Shown here piece after piece: positions 34,508 through 46,582 of a DNA stretch of 64,000 nucleotides; position 1 is the stretch's first letter; each line of letters begins with the position of its first letter. The translations under genes were made by a program, and so were the position numbers. The notes under the pieces were generated by a model. It did no database searches, was not told the origin of the DNA, and saw only the letters and a list, made by a program, of their open reading frames with translations. The stretch covers positions 186,001-250,000 of the forward strand of contig JAVJQK010000122.1 of NCBI GenBank assembly GCA_040218145.1. Direction: 5' to 3'. The DNA comes from Sandaracinaceae bacterium. Its GTDB lineage: Bacteria; Myxococcota_A; Polyangia; Polyangiales; Sandaracinaceae.

Positions 34508-34720
34508 CTACGGGTCGCGCTCGATCGCGAGCACATCCGTGACGTCGGGAGGGCGCGTCCACTTCTCGGCGTCCTCGTCGTGCACGCCGCCGCAGGCGAC
34601 CGCGCACTCGAAGCAGAGCATCGACTGCTCCCCGAAAGGGAACACGCGATCGCCGGACGTGGTGACGTGGACGCCGCAACGGGCGCAGCGCAGCTCGCGG
34701 GTGGCTTCGGAAGGGTGCAT
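34508..34720 (-). CDS. Small zinc-ribbon protein (70 aa)
   Basis: ATG at 34720, ending 12 bases before the serine hydrolase start. Residues RCARCGVHV near 12 and MLCFECAVACGG near 34 give two CxxC pairs, likely a zinc ribbon. The rest is short and acidic. No ribosome site stands out, and a GTG at 34774 could extend it. Probably cytosolic and cotranscribed with the hydrolase. No named family. Confidence 0.5.
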   Translation of the reverse strand: MHPSEATRELRCARCGVHVTTSGDRVFPFGEQSMLCFECAVACGGVHDEDAEKWTRPPDVTDVLAIERDP

Positions 34721-34829
34721 CGCCCGAAGAGGTAGGCACCGATCCGTGGCGAGCGATTCCGTGAGCTGTCGCACGATGTCACGGGGAGGGCGTCGAAGTC
34801 CGGGGACGGCGCCCGTAGGCTGGGCCGCG

Positions 34830-34846
34830 GCTCCCGTGACGGGAGC
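34830..34846 (+). promoter_or_regulatory. Leader hairpin before vWA lipoprotein gene
   Basis: GCTCCCG-TGA-CGGGAGC, a 7-bp stem with a 3-base loop, ends 18 bases before the ATG at 34865, just upstream of the GGAGGGA ribosome site. It could affect translation or transcript stability, or be a DNA operator. Confidence 0.4.
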
Positions 34847-34864
34847 TCCTGTGGGAGGGAATCA

Positions 34865-37279
<2,415 letters not shown>

Positions 37280-37302
37280 TCGGCGCTCGCTGATCGCTCG
37301 AT

Positions 37303-37339
37303 GAGCCGGGGTCCTTCGGGGCCTCGGCTCTCTTCTTTT
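37303..37339. terminator. Terminator with UUCG loop between convergent genes
   Basis: A 12-bp stem (GAGCCGGGGTCC paired with GGGCCTCGGCTC, two wobble pairs) closed by C(TTCG)G and followed by TCTTCTTTT. It follows the vWA gene and abuts the stop of the convergent lipoprotein gene at 37339. Confidence 0.85.
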
Positions 37340-37971
37340 CAGGGCCCGACGACGTCGACGACGCGCCACTCGCCCGACTCGCGGACCAGCTCGATGGAGC
37401 CTCCCCCCGTGGTGCGCACCCGGGCGCGGTTGCCCTGGATCTCCACCTCGAGGTCGTCGGTGTCGGCGGTCGCCTCGAGCACGCGGCGCAGCTCCTCTTC
37501 CCACTCCGCGCGCGTCTGGCGGCTGAGCACGCGCTCGACCCCCTCGAGGTCGCGGCGCATCAGGGCGCGGCGGAAGGCGGCGACCGCGTCGAGGGGCGTG
37601 CCGAGGCCGGCCGCGTCGAGCACGCCGCCGTCGATGCGCCATCGGCCGTCCTCGAGCACGAGCACCACCGTCTCGCCGCTCTGGAGCGGGACGCGGGCGC
37701 GCGCCTCCACCGCGTCGGTGCCCGCCGCGCGGGCCAGCGCTGCCCCCTGCTCCCGCAGCTCCGCCCCGTTCGCCTCCATCAGCGTCGCGTGCTCCGCCTC
37801 GCTCCGACCCCGGCGCGCGTCCTCGTCCAGCAGCGCCCACGCTCCGTCGGCGTCCCCGCGCTGGAGCGCGCCGGCGTAGGTACGGACGGACGGCGAGGGG
37901 CCGCGAACGGGTGGACCTCCACCGCAGCCGACGATCAGGAGCGCGCAGAGCCAGGTCCTCACCGCGCGCAT
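37339..37971 (-). CDS. Lipoprotein of unknown function (210 aa)
   Basis: ATG at 37971 starts MRAVRTWLCALLIVGC (C16), a lipoprotein signal. The mature part resembles DUF4878-like folds: YAGALQRGDADGAWALLDEDARR near 32, then VLVLEDGRWRIDGGVL near 105, and a second copy of the plan, AFRRALMRRDLEGVERVLS near 130 with ELVRESGEWRVVDVVGP at the end. This suggests a tandem pair of nuclear-transport-factor-2-like domains. It is alone on this strand between two plus-strand lipoprotein genes. The function is unknown. Confidence 0.7.
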   Translation of the reverse strand: MRAVRTWLCALLIVGCGGGPPVRGPSPSVRTYAGALQRGDADGAWALLDEDARRGRSEAEHATLMEANGAELREQGAALARAAGTDAVEARARVPLQSGETVVLVLEDGRWRIDGGVLDAAGLGTPLDAVAAFRRALMRRDLEGVERVLSRQTRAEWEEELRRVLEATADTDDLEVEIQGNRARVRTTGGGSIELVRESGEWRVVDVVGP

Positions 37972-38129
37972 CCTACCCGATCTCGTCGGAATCACCCGGT
38001 TTCGCCTGTGCCGGTCCGTTCACGTCGCCGCGGCCCCGGGCGTGAACGCTGGTTGACGGTTCGGAGGGAATCGCGCGCGATCCATGGCGGTGAGCCGTTT
38101 GGTACGGATCCTGTTAGACACCAGGCGTA

Positions 38130-38155
38130 CTCACCCCGTCGCCCTCGGGGGTGAG
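38130..38155 (+). promoter_or_regulatory. Leader hairpin before Cys-rich lipoprotein gene
   Basis: CTCACCCC (38130-38137) and GGGGTGAG (38148-38155) form an 8-bp stem with a 10-base loop, ending 13 bases before the GTG at 38169. It could influence translation. No U-tract follows, so it is not a terminator. Confidence 0.4.
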
Positions 38156-38168
38156 AGAAAGGTGTCCC

Positions 38169-39152
38169 GTGAGCGATCGACGCTTGGCGATCATTCCCTT
38201 CCTGGCTGCTGCGCTGATGGCCTTCACCGGCTGCGCGAGCGAGGACTATTTCTGCGATGACTCCGGCTGCTACTTCTGCGACGGCGTCGGCTGCCGCGAG
38301 GTGGATCCGCCGGAGCGCCCCGCGTGCCGCGGCGACTTCGAGTGTGCGGAGGGAGAGCGCTGCACCGACCTCGGCTGTACGGCCAGCGGCTGCGCGAGTG
38401 ACGACGATTGCCCCATGGGGACGGTCTGTCGCGGTGAAGGCGCCGACGCGTTCTGCGTCGCGCCGACCGAGCCGAACCCCAACCCGAACCCGGGCACCTG
38501 CATGTCGAACGTCGACTGCGACGGCGACCTCGTCTGCCTCGACGGCGTCTGCACCCCGCGCGAGGAGCCGAACGCCTGCATGGCCGACGCCGACTGCGCG
38601 ATGGGTCAGGTCTGCCTCGACGGGGAGTGCCGCGACGAGGAGAACACCTGCCAGTTCAACACGGAGTGCGGCGAGGGTCGCGTCTGTGTGAACGAGCGCT
38701 GCACGACCGGCTGCGGCATGGACAACCCCTGCCCCACCGGCCAGACCTGTGAGGCGGGCTTCTGTCGCGAGGAGCCGCCGCCGCCCGGCGAGTGCACCAC
38801 CAACGCCGAATGCGGGGCGGGCGAGATCTGCCTCGACGGCTCGTGCTTCGAGGGCTGCATGGGCGACGCGGAGTGCGGCGACGGCAACTACTGCTACTTC
38901 GGCCGCTGCCGCGTCGACGACCGGCCCAACCCGTTCTGCTCGAGCGACGCGGACTGCATGATGGGCTCGGTCTGCCGCAACGGCGCCTGCCGCTCGCCGT
39001 GCACGAGCAACGACGAGTGCCCGCGCTTCGACGTGAGCCTCACCTTCTGCCTCGACGGCCTGTGCGCCACCACCAACGAGGCGACCAGCGACTGCTCGAG
39101 CTCCACCGAGTGCCGCGCCGGTCAGGACTGCGTCGACGGCGTCTGCCGCTGA
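38169..39152 (+). CDS. Cys-rich lipoprotein with tandem DC-type repeats (327 aa)
   Basis: GTG at 38169 (AAAGGTG upstream) begins SDRRLAIIPFLAAALMAFTGC, a lipoprotein signal. The mature protein has about eight short repeats with the pattern C-x2-DxDC-x2-G-x2-C-x2-G-x-C (for example CMADADCAMGQVCLDGEC, CTTNAECGAGEICLDGSC), separated by linkers such as NPNPNP. Such repeats occur in myxobacterial surface lipoproteins. An upstream GTG at 38151 in the same frame is possible. A terminator follows. The role is unknown; structural or adhesive is likely. Confidence 0.8.
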   Translation: MSDRRLAIIPFLAAALMAFTGCASEDYFCDDSGCYFCDGVGCREVDPPERPACRGDFECAEGERCTDLGCTASGCASDDDCPMGTVCRGEGADAFCVAPTEPNPNPNPGTCMSNVDCDGDLVCLDGVCTPREEPNACMADADCAMGQVCLDGECRDEENTCQFNTECGEGRVCVNERCTTGCGMDNPCPTGQTCEAGFCREEPPPPGECTTNAECGAGEICLDGSCFEGCMGDAECGDGNYCYFGRCRVDDRPNPFCSSDADCMMGSVCRNGACRSPCTSNDECPRFDVSLTFCLDGLCATTNEATSDCSSSTECRAGQDCVDGVCR

Positions 39153-39170
39153 GGCGAACGCCCTCTCGGA

Positions 39171-39203
39171 GGCCGCGCTGGGCTCGCCCGGCGCGGCCTT
39201 TCG
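39171..39203 (+). terminator. Terminator after Cys-rich lipoprotein
   Basis: GGCCGCGC (39171-39178) pairs with GCGCGGCC (39191-39198) around a loop that can pair further, followed by a T-rich stretch (TTTCGCTTT). It lies 18 bases after the stop. Confidence 0.75.
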
Positions 39204-39249
39204 CTTTCCGTCGGTCCCCCTGGTTCAGGGCGCTGCTAGATTCCCCCGC

Positions 39250-40392
39250 ATGCTCGACCCCAAGGCGCTCCGCACGCACTACGCCCGCTTCCTGCGCGGC
39301 AAGGACGACCACGCGCTCTTGACCGGACACTCGCATCAGGCGTGGCCGGACGCGGCGCGCGAGGGGATGCTCGAGGCGTTCGACGACGCGGCGGCGCTCG
39401 TCGACGACAAGTGGGGCCGCGCGTTCGAGGCGGCCGACGCGGTGCGACGCTGCGTGGCCGAGGTCATCGGCGCGGAGGCGGACGAGATCGCGCTCGGGCA
39501 GAACACGCACGAGCTCGTCACGCGCTTCCTCAGCGCGCTCGACTGGAGGCGACGCCGGCACGTGGTCACCACCGCGGGCGAGTTCCACAGCCTCTACCGG
39601 CAGCTCTCGCGGCTCGCGGAGGAGGGGCTGGAGGTGACCTGGGTCGATCCAGATCCACTCGACACCCTCGCCGAACGGATCGCGGCCGAGGTGCGCGACG
39701 ACACGGCGGCCGTGATGTGCTCGAACGTGCTCTTCGAGACCTCGTCCATCGTGCCGCACCTCGAGCTCGCAACGGAGGCGGCCCGCGCGCATGGCGCGGA
39801 GATGCTGCTCGACGCTTACCACTCGTTCATGAACGTCCCGTTCACCATCCCGGCGGGCGTGTGGCTGACCTCGGGCGGCTACAAGTACGCGCAGTGGGGA
39901 GAGGCGACGTGCTTCCTCCGCGTGCCGAAGGAGACGACGCTCCGTCCGGTCTACACGGGCTGGTTCGCGGACTTCGCGCACCTCGCGGCCCCGCGCGACG
40001 GCCAGGTCCACTACGGGGCGCGGCCCGCCGACAGGTTCGCGGGCAGCACCTACGATCCCGTCAGCCACTACCGCGCGCGCGCGGTGATCCGCTTCTTCGA
40101 GGCGCAGGGCATGACCGTCGAGGCCCTCCGCGCGAGCTACCTGCGCCAGACGGCGCGACTGATCGAAGGGCTGGACGGCTACGACGTGCGCACCCCCCGC
40201 GAGGACGCGCGCCGCGGTGGGTTCGTCACGGTCGAGATCGACGACGCGAGCCGGGTGGTGGCCGCGCTGCGCGAGCGCGACGTCCACACCGACGCGCGCG
40301 GACGCATGCTGCGCTTCGGACCCGCCCCGTACGTCACGGACGACGAGATCGACCGCGCGATCGCGGCGCTCAGAGAAGTCGCCCCGCGGTGA
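39250..40392 (+). CDS. Class V PLP-dependent aminotransferase, kynureninase-like (380 aa)
   Basis: Cytosolic PLP enzyme. GHSHQAWPDA near 26, LDAYHSFMNVPF near 192 (the Asp that contacts the PLP ring) and GGYKYAQWGEATCFL near 213 (with the likely Schiff-base Lys) match the kynureninase/class V fold. The C-terminal small domain is complete. The sequence does not identify kynureninase itself, and no tryptophan-catabolism gene lies nearby. The PPK2 gene starts 13 bases after its stop, so the two may be cotranscribed, though they share no obvious pathway. Confidence 0.85.
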   Translation: MLDPKALRTHYARFLRGKDDHALLTGHSHQAWPDAAREGMLEAFDDAAALVDDKWGRAFEAADAVRRCVAEVIGAEADEIALGQNTHELVTRFLSALDWRRRRHVVTTAGEFHSLYRQLSRLAEEGLEVTWVDPDPLDTLAERIAAEVRDDTAAVMCSNVLFETSSIVPHLELATEAARAHGAEMLLDAYHSFMNVPFTIPAGVWLTSGGYKYAQWGEATCFLRVPKETTLRPVYTGWFADFAHLAAPRDGQVHYGARPADRFAGSTYDPVSHYRARAVIRFFEAQGMTVEALRASYLRQTARLIEGLDGYDVRTPREDARRGGFVTVEIDDASRVVAALRERDVHTDARGRMLRFGPAPYVTDDEIDRAIAALREVAPR

Positions 40393-40405
40393 TACGCTCG
40401 CGCCG

Positions 40406-41293
40406 ATGAGCGAGCGATACCTGGAGCCGATCGACAGCCCCTACCGCGTCCACTTCGACGGGAGCTTCCGCGTCGCCAAGACCGACACGGGACCGCCGGA
40501 GGACGACCAGGGCAAGAAGAAGAAGCACAAGAAGGCGCTCAAGGACTGCATCGAGCGGATGCGCGACCTGCAGCGCGCGATGTACGCCGATGACTCGTGG
40601 TCGCTGCTCCTGGTCTTTCAGGCGATGGACGCGGCGGGCAAGGACGGGACGATCCGCGCGGTGATGAGCGGCGTGAACCCGGCCGGCTGCCAGGTCTACT
40701 CCTTCAAGAAGCCGAGCGACGAGGAGCTCGACCACGACTTCCTCTGGCGCATCAACCGCCGCCTCCCCGAGCGCGGCCGGATCGGCATCTTCAACCGCAG
40801 CCACTACGAGGAGGTGCTCGCCGTGCGCGTGCACCCGGAGTACCTCGAGGCGCAGAAGCTCCCGGGCAAGTTCGACCTCGAGCAGCTCTGGAAGGATCGC
40901 TTCGAGTCGATCCGCGCCTTCGAGCGGCACCTCGCGCGGAGCGGCACCGTCATCCTCAAGTTCTGGCTCAACGTGAGCAAGGAGGAGCAGCGCAGCCGCT
41001 TCCTCGACCGCATCGACGAGCCGGAGTCGAACTGGAAGTTCAACCCGGGTGACATCTCGGAGCGCGGCCACTGGGACTCCTACATGGAGGCCTACGAAGA
41101 CGCGCTGAACCAGACGAGCCGTCCGTGGGCGCCCTGGTTCTCCATCCCCGCCGACGAGAAGCCCTACATGCGGCTGAAGGTCGCGGAGATCATCGTCGAG
41201 ACGCTCGAGAAGATGGCGCCGAAGTATCCCGAGGTGAACGACGAGGTGCGCAAGCGCCTGATGGCGTACCGGGAGCAGCTCGCGAGCGAGTGA
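40406..41293 (+). CDS. ppk2: Polyphosphate kinase 2 family (PPK2, 295 aa)
   Basis: Contains the Walker A motif MDAAGKDGTIRAVM near 73, a Walker B-like region FNRSHYEEVLAVRVHP near 130, and lid residues ERHLARSGTVILKFWLN near 175 with EEQRSRFLDRIDEPESNWKF near 190. It has the usual length of single-domain PPK2 enzymes. They transfer phosphate between polyphosphate and nucleotides (ADP/ATP or GDP/GTP, AMP in some classes). The class cannot be settled by eye. Cytosolic, and 13 bases after the aminotransferase gene. Confidence 0.93.
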   Translation: MSERYLEPIDSPYRVHFDGSFRVAKTDTGPPEDDQGKKKKHKKALKDCIERMRDLQRAMYADDSWSLLLVFQAMDAAGKDGTIRAVMSGVNPAGCQVYSFKKPSDEELDHDFLWRINRRLPERGRIGIFNRSHYEEVLAVRVHPEYLEAQKLPGKFDLEQLWKDRFESIRAFERHLARSGTVILKFWLNVSKEEQRSRFLDRIDEPESNWKFNPGDISERGHWDSYMEAYEDALNQTSRPWAPWFSIPADEKPYMRLKVAEIIVETLEKMAPKYPEVNDEVRKRLMAYREQLASE

Positions 41294-41372
41294 GCGGCAC
41301 CCTCTGACACACGCGCAGCGCCACGAAGCCGCGACGCCCGACCGAGGCCCGTCGGTTGCACGTCGTCGGCGC

Positions 41373-43139
41373 GTGCGCGCGCACCCCGTAATCCTCGCCG
41401 CCCTCGCGCTGAGCGGCTGCTACCTCTCTCACGGTCGAGACGCGCCGGCCGCCGCCCGGGACGCCAGCGTGCCCGACGCCGCGCGCTCCGACGCCGAGCC
41501 CGACGACGCGGGCCCGCCCCCGCCACCACGCTGTGCGCTCGCGCCGACGGCCGAGCTGTTCGTCGCCAGTCACCCCGACGGGTCGATGAGCGCCCCCGAC
41601 CTCGTGCGCGCGGGGGATCGCCTCGCGCTGGTCATGTTCCTGAGCGACACCGTGCGGCACCCGGTCGTGGTGATGAGCCACGCCGATCTCGGGCTGACCG
41701 AGGTGACGGAGCCTCGGCGCGTGGGCGAGGAGTCGCACGGCTGGGCCGAGGCGGCGTGGACGGGAGACGCGCTCGGGCTCTGCTGGAACGCCGACCCCGG
41801 CGGCCCCAGCGCGCTGCGCTTCCGCGAGGTCGAGGGCCTCGACGGTCCGCTCGGGCCGCGCCGCGACTTCGCCCCCGAAGACGGCTCTTGCCTCGACCTC
41901 GCGTACGCCGACGGACGCTACGCGATGATCTGGAGGCGCCTCGACTTCGACGTGGACCCCGCGCAGGTCGACACGATGTTTGCAATCATCGACCGCCCTG
42001 GCGAGCTCGTGGGTGAGCCCGTCGTGCTCGCGCGCGCGGACTACCCGGGCGTCTCCGCGTCGTTGCTCACGACCGAGGAGGGCTTCGTGAGCCTGACCGG
42101 GCTCGAAGACGGCGTGCGTGTCGTGGCGCTTCGAAGAGACGGAAGCGTGCTCCGCGAGACGACCCTGCCGATCGAGGGGGGCTACACCGCCGCGGCGCTG
42201 CGCGGGGATCGGCTCGCGCTGCTCTCGCTCGAGGGGCCGACGGAGACCCGTCGACTCGTCCTCCGGGTCTTCGAGCGCGGCGAGCGGCTGCTTCACGAGC
42301 GCGTGATCGAGGACGGCGCGCCGAGCGCCTCGTATCCGCGCGTGGTGGCCCGGCCGGAGGGCTTCGCGCTGCTCTGGGCCCAGGGCTCACGGCCGACCTA
42401 CCGCGCGATGATCCTCTCGGTGGATCCCGACGGGAGACCCCTCGGCCCTCGCCGCGTGCTGCACGAAGGTCAACACTCGGGCTACGGCGGCCCGTCGATG
42501 GTCTCGGTGGACGGGGATGTGGACGACGCCGTCTTCGTCGCCATGTCGCGCCCGCCGCCCGACAGCCCGGGCGCGCGCGAGGCGATGCACCTCGAGCGAT
42601 GGGACTGCGCGCCGGTCGAGGACGCCTGCGAAGCGCAGGACGCGTCGCCCGTGCGCTGCGACGGTGAGGAGCGCGTCTTCGGCTTCGCGTGGACGGGCGA
42701 GAGCTGCGCGCCCGTGATCGGCTGCGAGTGCGTGGGAGAGGACTGCGACGCGCTCGTGCCGACGCGAGGCGCATGCGAATCCGACCGCGAGGCCTGCCCC
42801 GCGCCGCGCTGCGAGACCGCGGACGACGCCTACGTCGGGCTCTGCGCCTCGAACGACGTCGAGGCCGGCCGCGCCACGACGCTCTGGGTCGACGCCCTGC
42901 GCTGCGATCGATGCGCGCCCCCGACCTGCCGCGTGACCCCCAGCGGACCGGGCACGCTCGCGCTGCACCTCGAGCAGTGCGGCGACTGTGTCTGCGATGG
43001 GCGGCCGGAGACGATCGAGTGCGCCCTTCCCCCGCTGGCCCCGGGCACGTGGACCCTCGAGGGGCCGGGCGCGGCGCGCCTCACGATCACCGCGCGCCCT
43101 TACTGGGAGCGCCCCACGCCCGAGCGCGTCTGCGATTGA
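41373..43139 (+). CDS. Large lipoprotein with Cys-rich C-terminal region (588 aa)
   Basis: GTG at 41373 begins a lipoprotein signal (RAHPVILAALALSGC, C16). An Ala/Asp/Pro linker follows, then a region of about 320 residues with repeated beta-strand-like segments (ADRLALVMF..., PRVVARPEGFALLW) suggestive of a beta-propeller. The last 180 residues carry about 20 cysteines, for example CAPVIGCECVGEDCD near 447, CAPPTCRVTPSGPG near 520 and CGDCVCDGRPETIEC near 545. The function is unknown. It is convergent with purT, with 2 bases between the stops. Confidence 0.7.
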   Translation: MRAHPVILAALALSGCYLSHGRDAPAAARDASVPDAARSDAEPDDAGPPPPPRCALAPTAELFVASHPDGSMSAPDLVRAGDRLALVMFLSDTVRHPVVVMSHADLGLTEVTEPRRVGEESHGWAEAAWTGDALGLCWNADPGGPSALRFREVEGLDGPLGPRRDFAPEDGSCLDLAYADGRYAMIWRRLDFDVDPAQVDTMFAIIDRPGELVGEPVVLARADYPGVSASLLTTEEGFVSLTGLEDGVRVVALRRDGSVLRETTLPIEGGYTAAALRGDRLALLSLEGPTETRRLVLRVFERGERLLHERVIEDGAPSASYPRVVARPEGFALLWAQGSRPTYRAMILSVDPDGRPLGPRRVLHEGQHSGYGGPSMVSVDGDVDDAVFVAMSRPPPDSPGAREAMHLERWDCAPVEDACEAQDASPVRCDGEERVFGFAWTGESCAPVIGCECVGEDCDALVPTRGACESDREACPAPRCETADDAYVGLCASNDVEAGRATTLWVDALRCDRCAPPTCRVTPSGPGTLALHLEQCGDCVCDGRPETIECALPPLAPGTWTLEGPGAARLTITARPYWERPTPERVCD

Positions 43140-43141
43140 AA

Positions 43142-44326
43142 TCAGAGAAGGGGCGTGACCGCGTCGGCGACGCGCTTGGCCTTCGCGCGGGCCTCTTCGA
43201 TCGTCGCCGCGCGCGCCAGGCCCACGCCCATGCGGCGGTGGCCCTTCACCTCCGGCTTGCCGAAGAGGCGGAGCTGCGTCTCGGGCTCGGCGAGCGCGGC
43301 GGGAGAGACCTCGAACGACGGAGACTCGCTCTCGCCCTCGACGAGGATCACCGCGCTCGCGCTGGGGCCGTGCTGACTCAGGGGCTCGGGGATCGGGAGC
43401 CCCAGGATGGCGCGCGCGTGCAGGGCGAACTCGCTCAGATCCTGGGAGATCATCGTGACCATGCCCGTGTCGTGGGGGCGCGGGGAGACCTCGCTGAACC
43501 AGACGTCGTCGCCTTTGACGAACAGCTCCACGCCGAAGAGCCCGCGGCCGCCGAGCGAGTCGGTCACCGCCCTGGCCATGCGCTCCGACTCCGCGCGCGC
43601 CGCCTCGCTCATGGGCTGCGGCTGCCAGCTCTCGACGTAGTCGCCGGCGACCTGTCGGTGGCCCACCGGGGCGCAGAAGCTCGTGCCGTCCACGTGGCGC
43701 ACGGTGAGCAACGTGATCTCGTACTCGAAGTCGACGAAGCCCTCGACGATGACGCGCCCCGCGCCGCCCCGGGCCTCCGCGTTGGCGAAGCGGAACGCCC
43801 GCTCGACGTCCTCCTGCGTGCGGAGCGTGCTCTGCCCCTTGCCGCTCGAGCTCATGACCGGCTTGACCACGCAGGGCAGGCCGATCTCGGCCACCGCAGC
43901 GCGGTACTCCTCCTCGGTGCCCGCGAAGCGGTAGGGCGAGGTCTTCAGGCCGAGCTCTTCGGCCGCGAGCCGGCGGATGCCCTCCCGGTCCATCGTCAGC
44001 CGCGCCGCGCGCGCGGTCGGGATCACGTGCACGCCCTCCTTCTCGAGCTCGACGAGGGTCTCGGTCGCGATGGCCTCGATCTCGGGGACGACGTAGTCGG
44101 GCTTCTCCTGCTCGATGATCTTCCGGAGCGCCGCGCCGTCCGTCATCGCGATCACGTGCGAGGCGTGCGCGACCTGCATGGCCGGCGCGTTCGCGTAGCG
44201 GTCGACGGCCACGACCTCGACCCCGTAGCGCTGGAGCTCGAGCGTCACCTCTTTGCCGAGCTCACCCGAGCCGAGCATGAGGACCTTGGTGCGAGACGGC
44301 GTCGTGGCGGTTCCGAGGGTGGGCAT
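43142..44326 (-). CDS. purT: Formate-dependent GAR transformylase PurT (394 aa)
   Basis: ATP-grasp enzyme that makes formyl-glycinamide ribonucleotide from formate, ATP and GAR in purine synthesis. [19 protein letters not shown] near 15-33, the ATP-grasp stretch [16 protein letters not shown] near 149, [16 protein letters not shown] near 195, and the metal-binding [18 protein letters not shown] near 278 all match PurT. Length equals that of E. coli PurT. It follows the amidase gene by 4 bases, an arrangement with no obvious pathway link. Confidence 0.96.
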   Translation of the reverse strand: MPTLGTATTPSRTKVLMLGSGELGKEVTLELQRYGVEVVAVDRYANAPAMQVAHASHVIAMTDGAALRKIIEQEKPDYVVPEIEAIATETLVELEKEGVHVIPTARAARLTMDREGIRRLAAEELGLKTSPYRFAGTEEEYRAAVAEIGLPCVVKPVMSSSGKGQSTLRTQEDVERAFRFANAEARGGAGRVIVEGFVDFEYEITLLTVRHVDGTSFCAPVGHRQVAGDYVESWQPQPMSEAARAESERMARAVTDSLGGRGLFGVELFVKGDDVWFSEVSPRPHDTGMVTMISQDLSEFALHARAILGLPIPEPLSQHGPSASAVILVEGESESPSFEVSPAALAEPETQLRLFGKPEVKGHRRMGVGLARAATIEEARAKAKRVADAVTPLL

Positions 44327-44330
44327 GGCT

Positions 44331-45998
44331 TCATCCGAGGGGGTTGGCGGGGATGCGGGGGGCGCGCACCGACGCGACGCCGAGGCGCTCGAGGTGGGCG
44401 AGCACCGACAAGACAGAGTGCTCGTCGAAGGCGTCCCCGACGATCTGGAGACCGACCGGGAGGTCCGCGTCGCCGTAGCCGATCGGGGCCGTGCCCGCGG
44501 GGAGCCCGGTGAGGTTTCCGAGGAACGCGTAGCGGCAGGCGCCCTGCAGCGCGGGCGTGTCCGCGAAGCCTTGCTTCAGATCGAGATCGGTGACCGTCGG
44601 CGCCACCGAGCGCGTCGTGGGCATCGCGAGCACGTCGACCTCGCGCAGCAGCTCGGCCGCTTGCACGCGGAGCGCCGCCCTGAGGCACTGCGCGTCGAGG
44701 TAGTCGCCCGACTCGAAGGTCGACAGCAGCCGACAGAGCAGCTGCAGGTCGGGCCCGATCGAGGACCAGTGCTCGCGGCGCGCGTCGAGCAAGGAGACGT
44801 ACGTCTCGACACCGATGGTCAGGTAGCCGATCCCGGCCGCGTGCTTCGCGAGCGGGAGCTCCACGTCCACCAGGATCGCGCCCTCCCGCTGCAGCACGGC
44901 GAGCGCGTCGCGACAGGCGCTCGCGACCGCGGGGTCGGCGTCGTCGATCTCGCCCTGCAGCACGCCGACGCGCAGCCCCGTCACGCCGCGGCCGAGCGCG
45001 CGCAGCAGCTCACCCGACTCGATCTCGGGCGTGCCGTGGGTCAGCTCGTCCGCGGGGTCGGGCCCCGAGGCCGCCTCGAGGAAGATGGCGAGGTCCCGGC
45101 TCGACGCGCCGATGGGCCCGAGGTGATCGACGGTGCCGCCGAAGCCGTCCCCGGCGCGCGAGACGCGGCCGAAGGTGGGCTTGATGCCGAACAGCCCGTT
45201 GAAGCAGGCGGGGATGCGGATGGAGCCGCCGCCGTCGCTCCCGAGCGAGACCGGGGCGAGCCCGGATCCGACCGCGACCGCGCTGCCCGTGGAGCTGCCG
45301 CCCGGGAGCCGATCGCGCGCGTGCACGTTGCGGGGCATCTCGCGCTGGGTGTTGCCGCCCAGGGGTGACATGCCCATCTCGGTCATCGCCGTGTGCCCGA
45401 CGATGATCGCGCCCGCCTTCCGGAGGCGCGCCACCGAGGTCCCGTCGCTGGCGTCTCGCGGGGGGACGAAGGCCGTGCCCAGCCGGTAGCCGTGGCCGTC
45501 GATGTCGACCTCCTCCTTGATCGGCACCGGGACTCCGTCGAGGGGCGAGAGCGGCTCACCCTTCGCCCAGCGCTCGGCGCTCTGCTTCGCCTCGCGGAGC
45601 GCGCCCTCCTCGTCGGTCGCGCTGAAGCAGCGCATGGTCGGCGTCGCGCTCTCGAGCCGACGCGCCTCGGCGAAGACCCGCTCGATCACCTCGTCCGGCC
45701 GGGCCTCTCCCTTCTCGTAGCGCGCCTGCCACCCGGCCGCGCTCGGGAGCGCGTCGACGCCCTCGGGAGGCGTCAGGCCCGCGTCGCTCCGCTCGTAGCG
45801 GTCGCGCGCGCGCAGGGGCCGGGCGTGCAGCGGCTGGGCGTCGCGAGCTCCGGCGGGCAGGGCCAGCGCGGCGGTGATGCCGAGATCCTTCCGCATGAGC
45901 GTCGCGAGCGTGCGGCGCACCGGCTCGGCCCCCGTCGCTTTGACGATCGACCGGAGGACGGCGCCGCTGAGTCTCGGGGCGGGAGGCAGCTCGAACAT
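44331..45998 (-). CDS. Amidase-signature enzyme (555 aa)
   Basis: The Ser-cisSer-Lys triad is visible: VPIKEEVD near 166 (Lys) and [16 protein letters not shown] near 242 (the two serines), then [14 protein letters not shown]. Length is somewhat above the 480-500 of typical amidases because of an N-terminal region (about 110 residues, [12 protein letters not shown] to YERSDAGL) not seen in short members. No export signal. It may hydrolyse an aryl or peptide amide. The start at 45998 lacks a ribosome site. It is directly upstream of purT. Confidence 0.88.
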   Translation of the reverse strand: MFELPPAPRLSGAVLRSIVKATGAEPVRRTLATLMRKDLGITAALALPAGARDAQPLHARPLRARDRYERSDAGLTPPEGVDALPSAAGWQARYEKGEARPDEVIERVFAEARRLESATPTMRCFSATDEEGALREAKQSAERWAKGEPLSPLDGVPVPIKEEVDIDGHGYRLGTAFVPPRDASDGTSVARLRKAGAIIVGHTAMTEMGMSPLGGNTQREMPRNVHARDRLPGGSSTGSAVAVGSGLAPVSLGSDGGGSIRIPACFNGLFGIKPTFGRVSRAGDGFGGTVDHLGPIGASSRDLAIFLEAASGPDPADELTHGTPEIESGELLRALGRGVTGLRVGVLQGEIDDADPAVASACRDALAVLQREGAILVDVELPLAKHAAGIGYLTIGVETYVSLLDARREHWSSIGPDLQLLCRLLSTFESGDYLDAQCLRAALRVQAAELLREVDVLAMPTTRSVAPTVTDLDLKQGFADTPALQGACRYAFLGNLTGLPAGTAPIGYGDADLPVGLQIVGDAFDEHSVLSVLAHLERLGVASVRAPRIPANPLG

Positions 45999-46056
45999 GC
46001 CGCGGAGGTTCCCGCCTGAACCCCAGACCGTCAATACCGAGCGTCGACGCCGAGCC

Positions 46057-46509
46057 TCAACGCCGGGCGCGGCGGATCCCCAGGAGGCCGAGCGCCAGCA
46101 ACGCGAGCCCGCCGAGCGGGGCGCCGCGGCGCGCGCCGACGCGACACCCACAGCCTCCGTCCGCCGCGACCTCCCCCGAGCAGACGCTGCGGGTCCGGCA
46201 CTCGCCCGTGGCGCAGCTCCCGTCCCCCTCGCACGGTCCGACGACGTTCTCGAGCGTGCAGGGCTCCGCGTCGGGCGGCATGAGCCCGCCGCAGCCGCGC
46301 GTCTCGACGCACTGCTGGATGGGGTTGCAGGCCTCGCCTTCGCCGCACGCCGAGTCGGCGCTGCACTCGGCGAGCGGCGCGCAGTACGGCCCGGAGTGCG
46401 AGACGGCGGGCTGCGAGCCAGGCGGACAGCTCTCGGGCTCGGGGCCGACCACGTCGGCGAAGGCGACCTGAGGGAGGAGGAGCACGCACACGAGGCAGAG
46501 GGTTCGCAT
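46057..46509 (-). CDS. Cys-rich secreted protein with MYXO-CTERM tail (150 aa)
   Basis: Signal peptide MRTLCLVCVLLLPQVAFA, then a mature domain with about 14 cysteines, including CAPLAECSADSACGEGEAC near 42 and CEGDGSCATGECRTRSVC near 92. The end has GCGCR, a hydrophobic helix (LGGLALLALGLLGI) and RRARR, a clear MYXO-CTERM sorting signal. It is therefore probably surface-attached after processing. It is divergent from yebC, with 73 bases between the starts. The function is unknown. Confidence 0.8.
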   Translation of the reverse strand: MRTLCLVCVLLLPQVAFADVVGPEPESCPPGSQPAVSHSGPYCAPLAECSADSACGEGEACNPIQQCVETRGCGGLMPPDAEPCTLENVVGPCEGDGSCATGECRTRSVCSGEVAADGGCGCRVGARRGAPLGGLALLALGLLGIRRARR

Positions 46510-46582
46510 GGGCGAGAGCCTACCGCGCCTGCCGCCCCAGTGGTTGACGGGTCACCGGCGCGCTACCTACGTTCCGACAGGC

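Noticed and set aside
41346-41362. TTGCA-containing sequence near 41355, checked as a fourth metal box.
   Set aside because: Only one half matches the pattern (GGTTGCA) and the AAC half is absent.
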